Assembly (NCBI GenBank): GCA_009767595.1
Contig: VSDK01027850.1
Location: forward strand, 391,397-455,396
Length of the DNA stretch: 64,000 bases
Direction: 5' to 3'
DNA from: Symbiodinium kawagutii
Taxonomy: Eukaryota > Sar > Dinophyceae > Suessiales > Symbiodiniaceae
The first letter of the stretch is position 1, and every line of letters begins with the position of its first letter. The notes beneath the pieces are model-generated. The model ran no database searches. It was not told the DNA's origin and saw only the letters and a list, made by a program, of their open reading frames with translations. The position numbers and the translations under genes were made by a program. Below are positions 34,082 to 46,800 of the stretch, piece by piece.

Positions 34082-37000
34082 ATAGAATGCTTCTCCGAGT
34101 GCTCAATATTCTGGACCTTGTTCTTGGCCTCTGCTTCGTTTGCAGCGACTCCTGCACGGGTGTGGTCCTACACGCGCCTTGAATAGTTATCCAATCATTT
34201 TAAAGTGTTGGTTTCAAGATTAAGGCACAACAAACCTGGCTGCTGCAATAGAATAGCCATGGCGAATTCCACAGCTTTGGCATACCCCATCCTCCCAACA
34301 GACTCGGCATCCAAGTGAGTTCTTCTGCCAGACTTTCCAAATCGGAGCGGAGGTAATTCACATTGGCCATCACAATGGATTTGTCCACATAGGCACCCAT
34401 TTCCTTCATCATCTTCTCATACAAGACCTGGTCATTGCTTGGTCCAAACAAGCCAAAGTCGCCCAACAGATCCAAGACAAAGAACGCAACTACTGCACCG
34501 ACTCCAGCAGCAATTGGATTCGTAATGCCAATCACCACAGCTGCACCTCCCAAGAAATGGCCAATGTAGTCGGAGGCACCCATACTACTGCTGTAGTCCT
34601 TCGCAACTGTGTCGGCCATAGAATCCACGAGGTTACTCTTGTTCTTGGCTGCATCAAAAAATTGCTGCATTTCGTTGTCGAAGAGTCCAGCACCAAAGCG
34701 TCCCCGTTTCGACTCCTGAGAGCTTCAGAGAGTTGCTTAGACCAAAACAATTTCGGGGCAGCTGAGGAGACGTCGTCCAAACCACGACAAAAACTTTTAC
34801 ATCAAACCCTGACAAAAACCAGCCTTACCGCGACAAAAATTATTTTCTCAATCAACGTCAAAAAATTGCATTTGCCTGCCGACAAATTTTATGAATGCAC
34901 AGCCAACAAATATGGACGCAATCTTCGGGCACGCGCATGCACATGAAGGTGGCGCTTTATACTGGTCTTTTGAAAGCGTCGCCTACCCTCAACCACAAGC
35001 CCTGCGCCTGCCACGCGTGGTTAGTCAGACTGCGCGTACCACATGATCATTCATGCGGTATTACCGCCATACCGCAGCTGAGACATTTTTGCTGCGATCT
35101 ATGACAGATTCATGGAGTGACCAGTTTGGGCATGTGGGTTGCAACAAGGTGTCCCGAAATAGAAAAACAAAAAATTGAGTGAATGGGAAAAAGATTGGGA
35201 AACAATCATTGTTGCCTGTAAGTTGGAATTCTGGGATGCAACAAGAGTGACTTCTGTCCAGTGCCCTAGCCTCTCCTGACTGGAAATGTCTGGGTTCTAA
35301 AGTGTTTTTTGCGTTTATGATTTCCAATATGATTTCCAATATGATTTCCAATATGATTTCCTTCGTTCATTGCTGGTACATTCAGCAAGAAGATCCATGT
35401 TGAGGAGGTCAATGGCTTGTGCACAGCGATCAGTTCTTTGGATCTGGGTTTCTGCTGGCCTTTGTCGCATGCCCGTGCCATAAGGGGATGGTTGTGGATG
35501 GTTTTTCTTGGATGAGCCTTGAATTGTAGAGGTCATGAGTCTTCTCCAGGTGCTTCCTGTGAACTAGAAAATACAAAGACAAGCGAAAGAGATGGAAACA
35601 GTGAGGAGCAGGGGCAAGGATGAGAAGGGAAGGGAAGGGATGGAAAGAGACGGGAACAGATGGGAAGGGATGGCAAAAAGGCTTGTGAAGTAAAGTTTGC
35701 GATCAGTGGAACAGCTTCTTCGGGTAAGTCTATACTGGCAGCAAGCCTTTGGTTCCTTCTGGCTTAACTTGGATGTTTTTAATTGGGTTATGTCATTATG
35801 TCCCTTTGATACATTCAAAATGAAGCATGTATAGATTTTAGAAGGAAGTACCAATAAACCACTATGAAAATAGGATGAACATGGCTAGCTTTCAATCCCC
35901 ACAAGAGACCCCAAGTGGCGATCGGGCACACGTCACGCGTGCATTTGAGCTCTGCCAAAAGAAGCCTAGCAAAAATGTATATGGCCCTTGGCCTGGCTAT
36001 GATCGTTGCAACAGCTGACTTGTACAAGATCCACTGGCAATCTGTGTGGGATCCTTCAAACTTGACAATATTCTTTGAGGAAGCTAAGCTTGTGCCAAAT
36101 TCACACTCATGCGACATGTGAAATTGCACTTTTCCTTGCACTTTCCTGCAATCCATGTTATGCAACTACATTTACATCACCGTGACAAAACCAAGCATGG
36201 CGCACGGAATGCTCCTGGGCATGCTTCGCATGCATCGATGTGTTGGAAGACAGCAACCCACGGGCTGTGCGATGAATGTGTTGCTGGGTCTGAAGGAAGG
36301 ACCATGGAAGGCCAGCATCCAGGACAGCCTCATGGTAGTAGGTGGCGTTGCTCAGAGCCCTGCGAACGTTGGGACTGATACGTCCCTGCTGGTAGGCAAC
36401 TTCCGCAACTTGGGCTGCCATGGTCATCATCTCCTGGCAGGACGGGAATGAGCTTAGACCAGCCGAACCATAGTGGTATAACTACCAGTTACCAGTGCTT
36501 AATGAGGTCACAAGATGCAACAAGTACTTAGATTTGATAGTGGTTTCCCTTCGCCAATAGTAATCATGATATATTGTGATTGACAATGACGATGACAAGA
36601 ATGGTCACAAAATGGTATATGTAGTTCTGCTTCATGCTTAATGAGGTAACGAGTGCTCATGCTGAATGGCTGACAATCATCAACAACCGTTACTAATGGT
36701 TGACAATGGTCTACACTGTTGGCAATGGTGTGTAATTGTTTGGAATGCTTAATCATGGTGAACAGGGATTGGAAATGCGTAATGATGGCTAATGATGCTT
36801 AACTTGGTGGCTTATAGATCCCCATCTAAAAGTTTCATTCTTTGCAGATACGGTGTAATCAAATCTAATCCCAGAGACACTGAAAAACAGATTTCATAGC
36901 TGTAATCCACCCAGTTACTGTAGAAGATTGGTTGGTCAATGTTCAATAACGGCTAGAAAGCGGTTCAAAGGGCTAATAGTCGTCAACTAAATTATGTGAT

Positions 37001-38008
37001 ATTATGTGTTAATTAGTGTTCAAGAAAGGTTAGCAATCATTGACGTAGATCCCCTGAACAAATGCAAACTGCCCACAGAACAGAGATGATCCAGGGTCTT
37101 GCCCAAGAACCGCTGGCTAGGGAAAGGATTCAGCACACATCTGGAAGATCAGAACCATCCACGTGGAGTCCCAGTCTGAACATTCTTGAGAATCGCATCC
37201 TTCATGAAACTCTTGATCTCCAAGTGTTAAAGGGCGTGGCACCATTTCTTCATTTTCCATGTTTGCTTGTTCTGCTCTTGTGAAGACCCGAGGATTCCAT
37301 CCTCACTGGCTGGTCAATTCGACTATGGTCTTTTTTTGTGCGTTAGCATGATCGTGTAGCAGCAAGCTCTGGCACCATCACGCTGGACTTCTGTGCCAGC
37401 TGCAAGATTTGTTTTTGATCGTTGCACATGATCAGCATCGCTCGCATGGCATTCGTTCGCACAGCGATGAAAGCGCCTAGATCTTGAGTGTCGATGGTCA
37501 TCTCATTACTACATGGCTGTCCACATCTCTATCCATCTCTATCCGACTCTCTCTCATTCTCTCCTCCTCTTCGTTTCTTCTTTTCTTCTCTTCTTTCCTT
37601 CTTTCCACTTCTTTCCTTCTGTCTGTCTGTCTGCCTGCCTCCCTGGCTGGCTGGCTGTCCGTCCGTCCGTCGGTCCGTCGGTTCGTCGGTGTGTCCGTCT
37701 GTCTGTCTCTGTCTCTGTGTCTGTCTCTCCCTCTCTCTCTCTCTCGTACTGCTGAGTATACTCTCAGCTTTGTAGCTGTCTAGTTTGGCCTGAGAAGGTA
37801 TGCCAAGATGCTAAGACTTGCTGCCTACTACACCACCATGCATACACTGTTTTTTGTTTCGATTCGTTTCCTTCTGACCTACTTCATTCTCCTTTTCAAC
37901 ATTTTCGACCCGGTCCTCCATAGAACTTGAAGACACCGAATCATGGTGGACTTTGATTGAAATTGCCGGCAAAAGCAATGAACCCACCATAAACCAAAGG
38001 GCGGACAT
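34082..38008 (-). CDS. Unknown secreted/membrane-type protein, gene copy 2, exons 1-5
   Basis: Exons 38008-37846, 37112-37045, 36433-36216 region (ending at 36206), 34715-34286 and 34151-34082 match copy 1 in position and phase. Exon 1 starts MSALWFMVGSLLLP; the earlier ATG of copy 1 is ACC here, so the shared ATG is chosen. Exon 3 lacks six codons of copy 1, in frame. Exon 4 keeps the hydrophobic hairpin (VIGITNPIAAGVG) and the ESLAEELTWMPSLLGGWG end. TAG triplets near 37118 and 34172 that look like nonsense changes fall in introns under this model. Introns 1-4 are GT-AG; intron 5 is read as GC-AG and is about 12 kb long. With exon 6 the model has 412 codons. Function unknown. Confidence 0.6.
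34286..34715 (-). CDS. Exon 4 of gene copy 2 (hydrophobic helical hairpin)
   Basis: Paralogue of 11557-11980, 430 nt, with acceptor TCTCAG and donor GTATGC. It encodes RGRFGAGLFDNEMQQFFDA, FLGGAAVVIGITNPIAAG, GLFGPSNDQVLYEKMMKEMG and SLAEELTWMPSLLGGWG. Confidence 0.7.
35317..35361. repeat. 12-bp repeat ATGATTTCCAAT, about four copies
   Basis: Tandem 12-mer in intron 3 of gene copy 2; the frame on the minus strand reads NHIG repeats. Confidence 0.9.
36480..36800. repeat. Degenerate TGGTTGACAATG repeats in intron 2, copy 2
   Basis: Same style as 13200-13620: AATGAGGTAACGAGTGCT, TGGTTGACAATGG, GGCTAATGATGCTTAA. Confidence 0.6.
37530..37750. repeat. Pyrimidine-rich microsatellites in intron 1, copy 2
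   Basis: TCTC, TTCTT, CTGT, GGCT and GTCC tetranucleotide runs end in a CT run. This tract makes intron 1 of copy 2 (733 nt) longer than that of copy 1 (313 nt). Confidence 0.85.
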
Positions 38009-38082
38009 GGCTGGCACAGCGCACGCGGTCAGAATGGTTCGGAGTTCGGAAGACTCGAACTCAGCTTCGTTGAAAGCAAATG

Positions 38083-38119
38083 CTCTCGGCCTATACGGGG
38101 TAAACTTGTAAACCGAGAG
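38083..38119 (-). promoter_or_regulatory. Conserved hairpin upstream of exon 1, copy 2
   Basis: CTCTCGG (38083-38089) and CCGAGAG (38113-38119) with the same loop as at 14252-14288. The adjacent minus-strand GAGTTCGAGTCTTCC is B-box-like. Distance to exon 1 is similar in both copies. Confidence 0.4.
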
Positions 38120-39495
38120 GCTGCGGGAAACTGGGCATCAGATTTGGCCACTGGAGAACAGGCACTGCATGTCACAGGTCCAACAAGCAATCTTCACACA
38201 CTTGGGAACTGCATGTCACAGGCTTCAAATGGGCCTTCTTGTCGACTGCGGCTGCTTGTTGCAGCCAACATGTTGCTTTTCGTCCTGGCCAACGCAAACA
38301 CCAAGGGACCACGATGTATTTACCCATTTCAAGAACTACACTTAAACCACTTTGCTCTTTTCAAGGATGGCAAGCTCCGAACATGCCGCTGTGAAATGAC
38401 TTCCAATCATTTGAACGACGCACAGATTTCTGCACAGCCACTGGTTTTGGTTCCTGCGACTTCTTCATGGTTTCACTGGTTTGTACTTTATCATCCCAAT
38501 GAGTTTGGTTGAAAATCGCCCAAATCATCTTGAAAGCATAAGCAGAAGAAAAAAAACGCATTGCATGTAGCTTCGTGCCAGCATCACTTCCACTGTACGT
38601 GCAACGCATCAAACTTTGGCCTCCGCCGTCTCAACGTCCAGCAGTTGCTCCATGGTTTTGAAGCAGATTCCTACCTACCGGAGTCGTTCACGGGGAAATG
38701 TGAAGGAACTGTTGCACAAAGATGAACGGCAACGCATGGCCAGAGATGTACATGATTTAGGGTGAAGAAATCCGTTGAGGTGGTTGGCAATCAGGCCGAG
38801 GAAGGTGATGTTGATGCGGACGTGGAACATGATGATGGTTCTAATGATGGCAATGCGATGTTAATTAATGAGGATCATGATTCTGAGGATCATTGTCATA
38901 CTGGCGATGATGACCATGACGACGATGATGATATGATGATGTGACCGTGATCGATCAACTAGCAGGTTACAGCTGAGGTCCAGTGAATGCACCGGGGAAC
39001 TTCAACTAGCTGAGCTTAGCTGTCGTGATTTGGACATCATTTCAACTCAAGAATCTTTGGACATCTTTCAGCAATACATGACGATTCTCACATCCACAAT
39101 TTTTGGTCAACTTGTAACTTGTAACATATTTGTACAATGTCATGTTCGAAAAATGTACTCAGCACCTGTTTCGTACACAACTTGCCTCCATTCATCGGAA
39201 TGCAACCATTCCGAACCATTGAACTGGTTGCAAATCTAGAAGGATTTGCCCATGTCTAAAAAGTTGGCAACAATCTACACATGTTGTACAGAGGGATATT
39301 ATTCGCTATTCATCGCTATTCATTATAGTCAGAACACTGCTCTCTAAAACGGATCATTACTTGTGGGCGACTGAACAACAGGGTATGGGCACATGGTGTT
39401 TGACTATCACGCAACCAGCTGCTTCTCTGAGACAAATACCGACAATTTTGGACAAAAACTAGGACATCGAGCGATGTTGCAGGAACAATTGCCAG
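38120..39495. other. Upstream region of gene copy 2, no gene called
   Basis: Aligns in patches with 14290-15500 of copy 1 (for example GAACATCTTTCAGCAATA-type stretches near 39055). An acidic forward frame at 38762-38944 arises from GAT-rich sequence. Confidence 0.45.
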
Positions 39496-42400
39496 ATGCT
39501 TGGAGTTTGGGTTCAGGGTTTTCTTTTATTAAAAATGTACGCTCCGCCGGGGCAACAATCAGTAGGCATGCAATTGTTCGCTGATTACGCTGCCTCCCAT
39601 TATTTGGGCCGCAACTGGGCCATCATGGGGGATTTCAATGAAACTCCGATTGAAGATTGCGCAGCGCTCTTCTCTGCCCATGGGGGGAATTTTGTGGGTC
39701 CTCCTAATGGGACTCCAACCAGGTGGGAAGGACGCAGAACCATTGATTGGGCCGCTGCCCAAACCGTGGTCCCCAACCTTTTCACGTATAAGTGCATGCA
39801 AGAAAAAATCGTGCTCAGTGATCATAAAGGTTGCTGGTACGAAATCCATCATCGGGATCTTGATCTGCGTAAAGGTCGCTTAAAGCCAGCTCCACGCTGG
39901 AAAAAACCTCAGGCCTTGGACTCTGAAACTTGGATGCAAGCCCTTGAGGCTACCTGGAATGATCAAGTGGTTCAACACCATGCATACCTGCGGCTGCAGC
40001 AGGACCTTCATGACCGCAGTGAAAACACTCAGCAAAGCGTGCAATCTCAGTGGGAGGATTTCATGACTTGTTTGAATGTTTGCTTTACTCTGGCAATTCT
40101 TCTGCTCCTCAGGACCCAAACGGATCCAGAGGCTCTCAGGGCCTTGCAGGCCTTGAACAAGCAACCAGGTTTGTCAGCTAAGGGACGTGTCGCGACGCAC
40201 CAGTGGGTCACCGATGCTGGGCTGGCTTCCTCTAACCCGAGTCCCGGTGAAAAGGGTCGTAGGTTCCGAAGGCAATTGGCCAGGTGTTACGAGGCTCAAA
40301 GGCTTTTAAAAGCCCGCAAAAGTTTAAATTCCAAGTTGTATTTTCGTGTTTTTGGCACTGAACAACAAGGCAATGAAGACCGCGGTTTTCTGCTTCGTAA
40401 TTTGAAAACTCTCATGTCTCAATTGAAAGTAGACATGGAACAAGCTCAGTCTGCTTTGAAACAAGAGCGACTGGCCCGTTGGCGGGAGCGCTTAAATGAT
40501 CCCACTCTGAAAGGGCTCGGAAGTTGGATCCGTGCTAAGGAAAGCCCGGAGCAAACAGTTTCTTTGACCAGTCACGGTCAGCCTCTCCAAAATCGAACCG
40601 AGGCTGCTGCAGCCATTTGTTCATTTTGGACTCAGGTGTGGTCTGAAGGCACAGTTCCGCCCCAGCAGGTCGGACAAAAGTTGGCACAGGACTTCCTTAG
40701 CCAAGGTCATGATATCTCTCGTTTTCAATGGGAACCAGTCAAGTTTGAGGACTTGTGGCAGGCTGCTCGCAGTGCTCATGGCTCAGGAGGGCCGGACCAA
40801 TGGGATGGCGATGAGATTAAATACCTTCCCTTCAAAACTATCAGTCTCTATCATGTGCTCACCACTAAGTGGGAACTCGCTGGAGCTCTGCCGCAACAAC
40901 TTCAGGAATCTAGACAAGTGTCGATCCCGAAGCAGGCTAAGGCCATCAATGGATGCCTGGACGTTGGTAATGTCCGGCCGGTGTCGGTCATGTCCATTTG
41001 GTGGCGCTTGTACGCCACGGCTTTCACTAAGGCCACAGTCACTCGACAGTGGCGCAGTCGGTTTTTGCATCAGGATGTTGCTCACGGGCTGGGCGCCAAG
41101 GGGGCAGAAAACATGGCCGAGGACATTCAAAAAGCGTTGCTCGGTAATGGCGTCTTGGCGTCACTTGACTGGGCGCAAGCCTATGACCGGATGGCCCCTG
41201 AGGCCACGGTCAAGGCCCTCAGAACACTGAACTTTCCAGATACTTTCATTACTCTACTTGAAAAAGCTTGGAGTCAACAAAGGTGGGTAGCCTACCAGGG
41301 TCATGTGCATGGCCAGCCTTTAAAAGCCCACCGGGCCACGCCGCAAGGCTGTCCCGTGGCGCCAATGGTGTTGGCGCTTTGGGTTTCATGTGGTATCAGA
41401 TATGTTGAATCGCAATGTCATCATCATTTGAAACATTATGCTTATATGGATGACCGCACGTTCACTGCGGACTCAGTTGAAGGCATCCATGATGCCATAC
41501 AAAGTTGGATGACTTGGTCACGATGTGTGAACCTTAAAGAATCCCCGGCTAAAACTCAGGTGTGCTCTCGCAATAAGAGACACCAGCAGCAACTCACTGA
41601 AACTTGGCCCCAATGGGTCAAAACGGACGTCAAAGTTTTAGGCGCTACTACCGCTGGTAGGCCAAGGACGGATAGTCCATCTGAAATTCAAAGACTTCAA
41701 TCTGCTCGTCGTAGGGCTCAGTTGCTTATGTCTGTACCTGTGCCTTGGGAATTGAAGATCAGGGCGTTTCAAGCCTTTGTCATGGCCAAAGCCGCTTTTC
41801 GGGTGGATCGGGAGGTGGCCCACAAAAGGCATGTCGGAAACTCTTTTCAGCATGCTCACAAAAGCATTGGGTACTGGCAGCGGGGCTGCTCGGGCCCTAA
41901 GAAAAATGTTTTATGGTTCGGTTTCTTTTCTCCACTTGGTAGTTTTGACCCGAACTTGGGCTCGTCTTTACCGGGCCATCAAAAAAGGGCAAAGGCCTCG
42001 TTGGCAAAAGGCGCCTCACACGGCGCTGCACTTGCTAAGGAAACACTTGAAGGATTTAGGTTTCGTTGAGTCGGCGCCTTATCTTTGGAAAGTAACAGGA
42101 ACTTGGAAGCCGCTCCAGGGGATGGAGCGGGTTGATTTGGACCTCAGGGAAGGTTCGCTGCAGGAGCTTGGGCTCCAGCTTCATAACATCAGGCTGATGT
42201 ACAAGCAATGCTGTTTTGACAGTTTTCTTGAAAAGAACAGAAGAGACAGCCGTGAGATCTCTCAGGGTCACACCGCTGTTGCTCTGCGAAACATGGTCAA
42301 GACTTTAGATCATAAAAAGCTCCGGCATTGGCTTCATGCCGATGCCGCTGCGCGTGCGCTCATAATGGGTTCTTTTTGGAGCCCTGCGGCTCACGCTTCC

Positions 42401-42652
42401 CATGATGAATCAGTAGATGGCACCTGTCCTCTCTGTTCAAAGGCCCTTGGCACTTTGGACCACATAATGTGGCGCTGTGAAAAGAATCCGGCTCCTAGAG
42501 CCATTCAGGTTCGTTTGTTGAACCCTCTGCAAAAGCGTCTTGGTTGGATTTTCCATGATGAATTAGGGGACTCTGCACTCCCTCACATGACCTCCACGGT
42601 TAGGCTCATTTGGGCACATAAACATCCAACGGGGACGTCTTCGCGTTCCTGA
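39496..42652 (+). pseudogene. LINE ORF2: endonuclease remnant, reverse transcriptase, zinc knuckle; one frameshift
   Basis: Frame 39496-42069 begins inside an AP-endonuclease-like domain (MGDFNETP, RRTIDWAAAQ, VLSDHKG), so its N-terminal part is missing. The reverse transcriptase follows: IPKQAK, NVRPVSVMS, LASLDWAQAYDRM (catalytic Asp), ATPQGCPVAP and YAYMDD (Asp pair). At about 41797 the frame shifts by one base: KAAF continues naturally as GWIGRWPTKGMSE in the frame 41777-42652, which ends with CPLCSKALGTLDHIMWRC, a CCHC-type knuckle typical of LINE C-termini. The missing 5' end and the frameshift make the copy inactive. Its reaction would be target-primed reverse transcription. Confidence 0.88.
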
Positions 42653-42850
42653 GCTAAGGTTCCTGATGGACTAAGGTACCTTGTTTCACTAAGGTGGGGC
42701 CGTGTGCTCCGGCTACCTTTCCAATATGGTGCGCTGCTGCGGCGCTGCGCTGCTGCTGTGCGCTTTCTTGGGGCAGCCTGCGATCTACATGGGCGGCTGC
42801 CGTCGAACTTCCTACTACATCCAGCGATCTGTCGGTGCGTTCGCAGTGCT
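39500..42850 (+). mobile_element. 5'-truncated non-LTR retrotransposon inserted upstream of gene copy 2
   Basis: Copy 1 is continuous from 15480 to 15600, while the matching copy 2 sequence stops near 39490 and resumes near 42851 with TTGCAAAAGGTGCGAAGGAA. The element therefore inserted in copy 2 only. The 3' tail after the stop (42653-42850) is about 200 bp without a clear poly(A). Target-site duplication was not identified. Confidence 0.8.
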
Positions 42851-43415
42851 CAAAGTAAGACTTCTGGTTCAAAAACAAGATTGCAAAAGGTGCGAAGGAA
42901 ACCCAACCCCCAAGAGATACTGGCACGACCTACTGAGGACGTTGATTGCAATGAAAACCATTTGATCTGTCAATGCTCATGGCCATTGAGGCTCCGAACT
43001 ATCGAGGCTCCCAAATATCAAGGCCTGCAGCATCGTCAGATGGGCGTTTGCCCCGAAGGGCCAATGCAGTTCTTCATAATTTCCCCTCCCAGACTTTCCC
43101 TAATTCCTCAGCTTGGTCATCCATGGAAGATTTCAAGTCTGGTTGCATGTCGCTGTAGGTCAAGACTCTGTACCCCTCGTTCCCCCGTCATTAATCATTG
43201 TTTCCCAATGATTGTTGGTGAACTTATCCCCCATGAAACTGGTTGGTTGACTGCTTGACCCATAGCCATGTCTTTCCCATGGCCACATGTTGCCACCTGC
43301 CAAGGTCGGGGAACAGCCCTTTGGCGCCTGGGGCAAGCTCCCTCATTGCTGTGCGCCGAAGGCAGACCTTCGGTAGATGCCTCAGCGAAAAACTGCTGGA
43401 TGCTGACAGAAACCT
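42851..43415. other. Resumed upstream sequence of copy 2, then unique spacer
   Basis: First about 60 bp match 15570-15630; afterwards no match or gene is seen. Confidence 0.45.
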
Positions 43416-43497
43416 CAGTGACCATCAGTAACATCCATTATTAATTGATCATGGTTCATGATTGGATATTAATACTGGATGTTACTGATGGTCACTG
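43416..43497. repeat. Near-perfect inverted repeat, 30-nt arms
   Basis: The arm at 43416-43445 (starting CAGTGACCATCAGTAACATC) pairs with 43468-43497 with one mismatch, across a 22-nt spacer that itself contains ATCATG-GTT-CATGAT. It could form a long hairpin or represent the fused ends of a small MITE. No flanking target duplication was recognised. Confidence 0.85.
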
Positions 43498-45310
43498 GTT
43501 AATTGCTAGTGGTCATTGGTTAATGATCAGTGGTCAATGATTAGTATTAACAAATTATTAATGGTTCAGTAATGTTCAGTAGAAATGATCGTAAATGAAC
43601 CATTGATGTTGACGATTGGCATTAATGATGACCATTAGGAGTGAAGCATTACTGGTGACAGTTCGTAATCAACCATTTTCCATCACAATATCCATCGGTA
43701 ACCATTATCCACCATTCATGAACCGCCATGAAAATCATCGAGGCCTGGCCAAGCCCAAACTCATCGAAGAAATCCCCATGGAGCCCACCACTGAGACAAC
43801 CCAACTATCTGATTTCACAGGCGCTAGAGCCGTGGGATCGTTCGCCCTGAGCGACTCACATCCAGCTCTTCCTGCAGCTGCTGCTGAGACAACCTGCGCA
43901 GCTTGCAGCTGCCACAGCGCTCAGCCACACAACCAGCAGCGCCTCAACTCGCGGAGGTTCTCTTCACCTTGGGAGGCTGCCGCGCCATGTCCCGTTCAGC
44001 TGTTGGAAGTCACTTCGAAGTCGAGCATGTCATGAGTTCAACAGCTGCGTTTGATGGTTTCTCCAAGTCACAGGGGTACCCCAAAATCGTTCAACATTAA
44101 TCGCTAATAGTGATAAATCAACCATTTTTACGGTACCCCCTCTTTATCTATTTGGAGAAACCAGAATTTTGTTCTGACGAGCATCGAATCTGCACAGTGT
44201 CTTACCATCCGGGTGTCCAACACTCCTGCACCTCTCCGATTGCTTCTGATGACAGCCTCATGGGCAATCGCTGCACTCAGACTCAGAGCTTTTATATCAT
44301 TCACGTGCAAACCTTTCAGAGTCACCCAGCTGGTTGACCCATGAAGCCACTAGCATTTTTGCACTGCTCAACCACTGGTGACTTCAAAAGCACTCTCCTT
44401 CCGCTATGTGGCGCTAGGCAACCGCTGAGATCCACACAACCGCTGAAGACGTTGCCCCTGGGCTTTGGCTGCAGCGTTTCTTTCTTTGGGATCTCTTTGA
44501 TCGAAAGCAGTTTGAAGATAAACGTTTGGAAAGTGATGAGTTTCAATTGTTTCGGAAATATGGACTAGACTACACACTATAACTATAACGGTTATACTAA
44601 ATTGTTAAAGCTTAAGTGATGAACGGGTATCATCAAGCCATCAAATAGTCATGGCTACAGGTCATCAGGAGATTCCGATCAACCAATGCAAGACCTAGCA
44701 GCCACATCGGTGCCTCTGTCTGGAGTTCTTCCTCCAACCGTTCCAGCTCCATCTTGACCAGTGCTATTCGGAAGGCCTGGTTGCGGACGCAAGGCTGGAA
44801 GGTCATGGCTGAAAATGGCACCCGTTTTGGCGAAACTCAGTGTGGTTGATAGGATTTGATAGGGAACGCAATGATGCTCGATGTTTATAATCGCATAGTT
44901 GATGATTGACTTTGATTAACCAGACTTCGATGGGATAACCACTGTCACTACTTCCATCTGCTCCTATGGCTTCAGGATTGCAGTCGTGCCTCTTCCCACT
45001 GCCTTTGCACCTGGAACAGCAGCCGATCTGTCGAAACTCTGCATGTTGAAGCCGCAAAGTCTGCTCCAAAAGAACATCACACGAAACCATTTTGCATGGG
45101 AGGTCCACGCTAAAACTGAAGCACGAACCACCTGAGTCTCAACCACCTGAGCTTAGAAATGAACCACCTGAGTATTTGAGTCCTCCATGTAAAGCACCTG
45201 TATACGTTGCTACCCCTCCGCCGGACCCTCCCAAGCGCCGCGCGCCTCAGCTCGGTCCAAGTCTGAGTCCTGGCAGCGAAAGAGAATCCTGATGGGGGGA
45301 TGAATTGACA
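43498..45310. other. Non-coding spacer with short degenerate repeats
   Basis: GTCATTGGTTAATG-type repeats at 43498-43740; the remainder shows no gene-like frame or paralogue. Confidence 0.4.
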
Positions 45311-46800
45311 AAAAAACAGGGTGTCTTATTATGATTGATGATTATCAATTGATTATTCTTCAACAAATTGATTATCATTGATGATTGATCAGGATTCAAA
45401 TATCTTATGATTCACAAAAAAATATCTTATGATGATTGATCACCTCAATATATTTCGTGATCAACGATAGCGAATCGACAATGAAATCAGTCACTGATCG
45501 TGGCTGACTGTAGTCGACAATAGTTAATTGGTGGATAAAAACGCCTAATGATGGTGGTTGACGGTTATGCATGCAAATAACACCTAAGACTGTTCTTGGC
45601 TTGAATTGGTCAATACTGTTTGATAGTGGTGTGGAACAATAATGCTGGTTCATGGTGTTTTATACTGGTCTATCGTGATTGACAGCGGCAAACTATGGTG
45701 GTTCATCATGATCGACCGCAAGTTTCCTCACATGGTGCTACTCCCAAGCCCATGGTTTCTCCTAAGCAACTGAACATGCTGCTCAGGCACAAACAACGAA
45801 TTAGTGGATGGGTGGGTGCCCAGCCCATCATACAACGATCAACCATCAATCATCACCCCTAGGCACTGCCTATGAACCATCAACGATCAAACATCAACTA
45901 GGCACAATGGGCCTTGGCAGAACCAACTCTCCTCAACCATTCCTCATATCAACCATCAACTGTCGATCATAGACAGCATTCATAGTCAGTAATCAACCTG
46001 AACCAACCGGAATGAACTGCCAACCCTTCATAAAGCATCACTCACCAACCACGACTCGTCCACCATCAACCACCATCAAGTAACCATTCAACACTATCAT
46101 TAACCAATGATTACAACACCAATGATGGCAACCCATGTAATGAATGATAGTAGTGCTTGCCAACCAATGATGAACCGAGGCATTCACTCCCGCAAAACCA
46201 TCACCGAGGCCACCCAGGCCACCCCCGAGGCGTCGCAGTCAATGCGCCGGGTCGACGCTGGGCGCACTGGCTTCCGAGGCAGTGGAACCATCGGTCCTGG
46301 CGGCTGATGGTTAGCCGGTTCGAGGTGATTGGAGAGCTAAGAGTGGTCAACACTGATTAATCGTGGTTAGTAGTGGTTATAAGATAAGTAATATCCCGTA
46401 CCAATAGCTAAGGAATTGGTAAACTATTAATTTCTTGGCTACTAGTTGGTAAGTAATGGTTTACTAACGGCAAGTCATGGTTCTGATTTACTAAACCGAA
46501 TGGTCAAAAGTAATGATCTACTGAGCTAGTAATGGTTCACTAATAGCCAAGCAATGGTTACCTTCATTTGATCATCAGTTGACCATCACTTGCCCATTAA
46601 CTGACTATCATTTGGCCATTCTTTCGACCACCATTTAGCCATTACTGAAGCATCATACACCATCTATTCATCTCAAGTTGGTGATTCCACCACATTTGAC
46701 TAACAATTTGACCATCAATTGCATCATCACTTTACCATCTATACTTCAACCAACATCTTTGATGGTTTTCAATTAACCAACATCATGGCTAGCCACCCCC
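45311..46800. repeat. Degenerate ATTGATGATTG / AACCATCAACC repeat region
   Basis: The upper part (45311-45720) is rich in ATTGATGATTGATC, the middle (45840-46110) in ATCAACCATCAA, and 46320-46780 in TAGTAATGGTTTACTA and ACCATCATTTGACC. No single period is fixed. Confidence 0.6.

Noticed and set aside
34165-34180. Nonsense codon in copy 2 near exon 5
   Set aside because: It lies upstream of the GTGCAG acceptor that fits the reading phase in both copies.
37111-37121. Nonsense codon in copy 2 exon 2
   Set aside because: The TAG lies just before the shared CCAG acceptor, so under the two-copy model it is intronic.
45311-46800. Possible CRISPR-like array from repeated ATCAACC motifs
   Set aside because: Repeats are short, irregular and degenerate with no constant repeat/spacer structure; the genome is eukaryotic.
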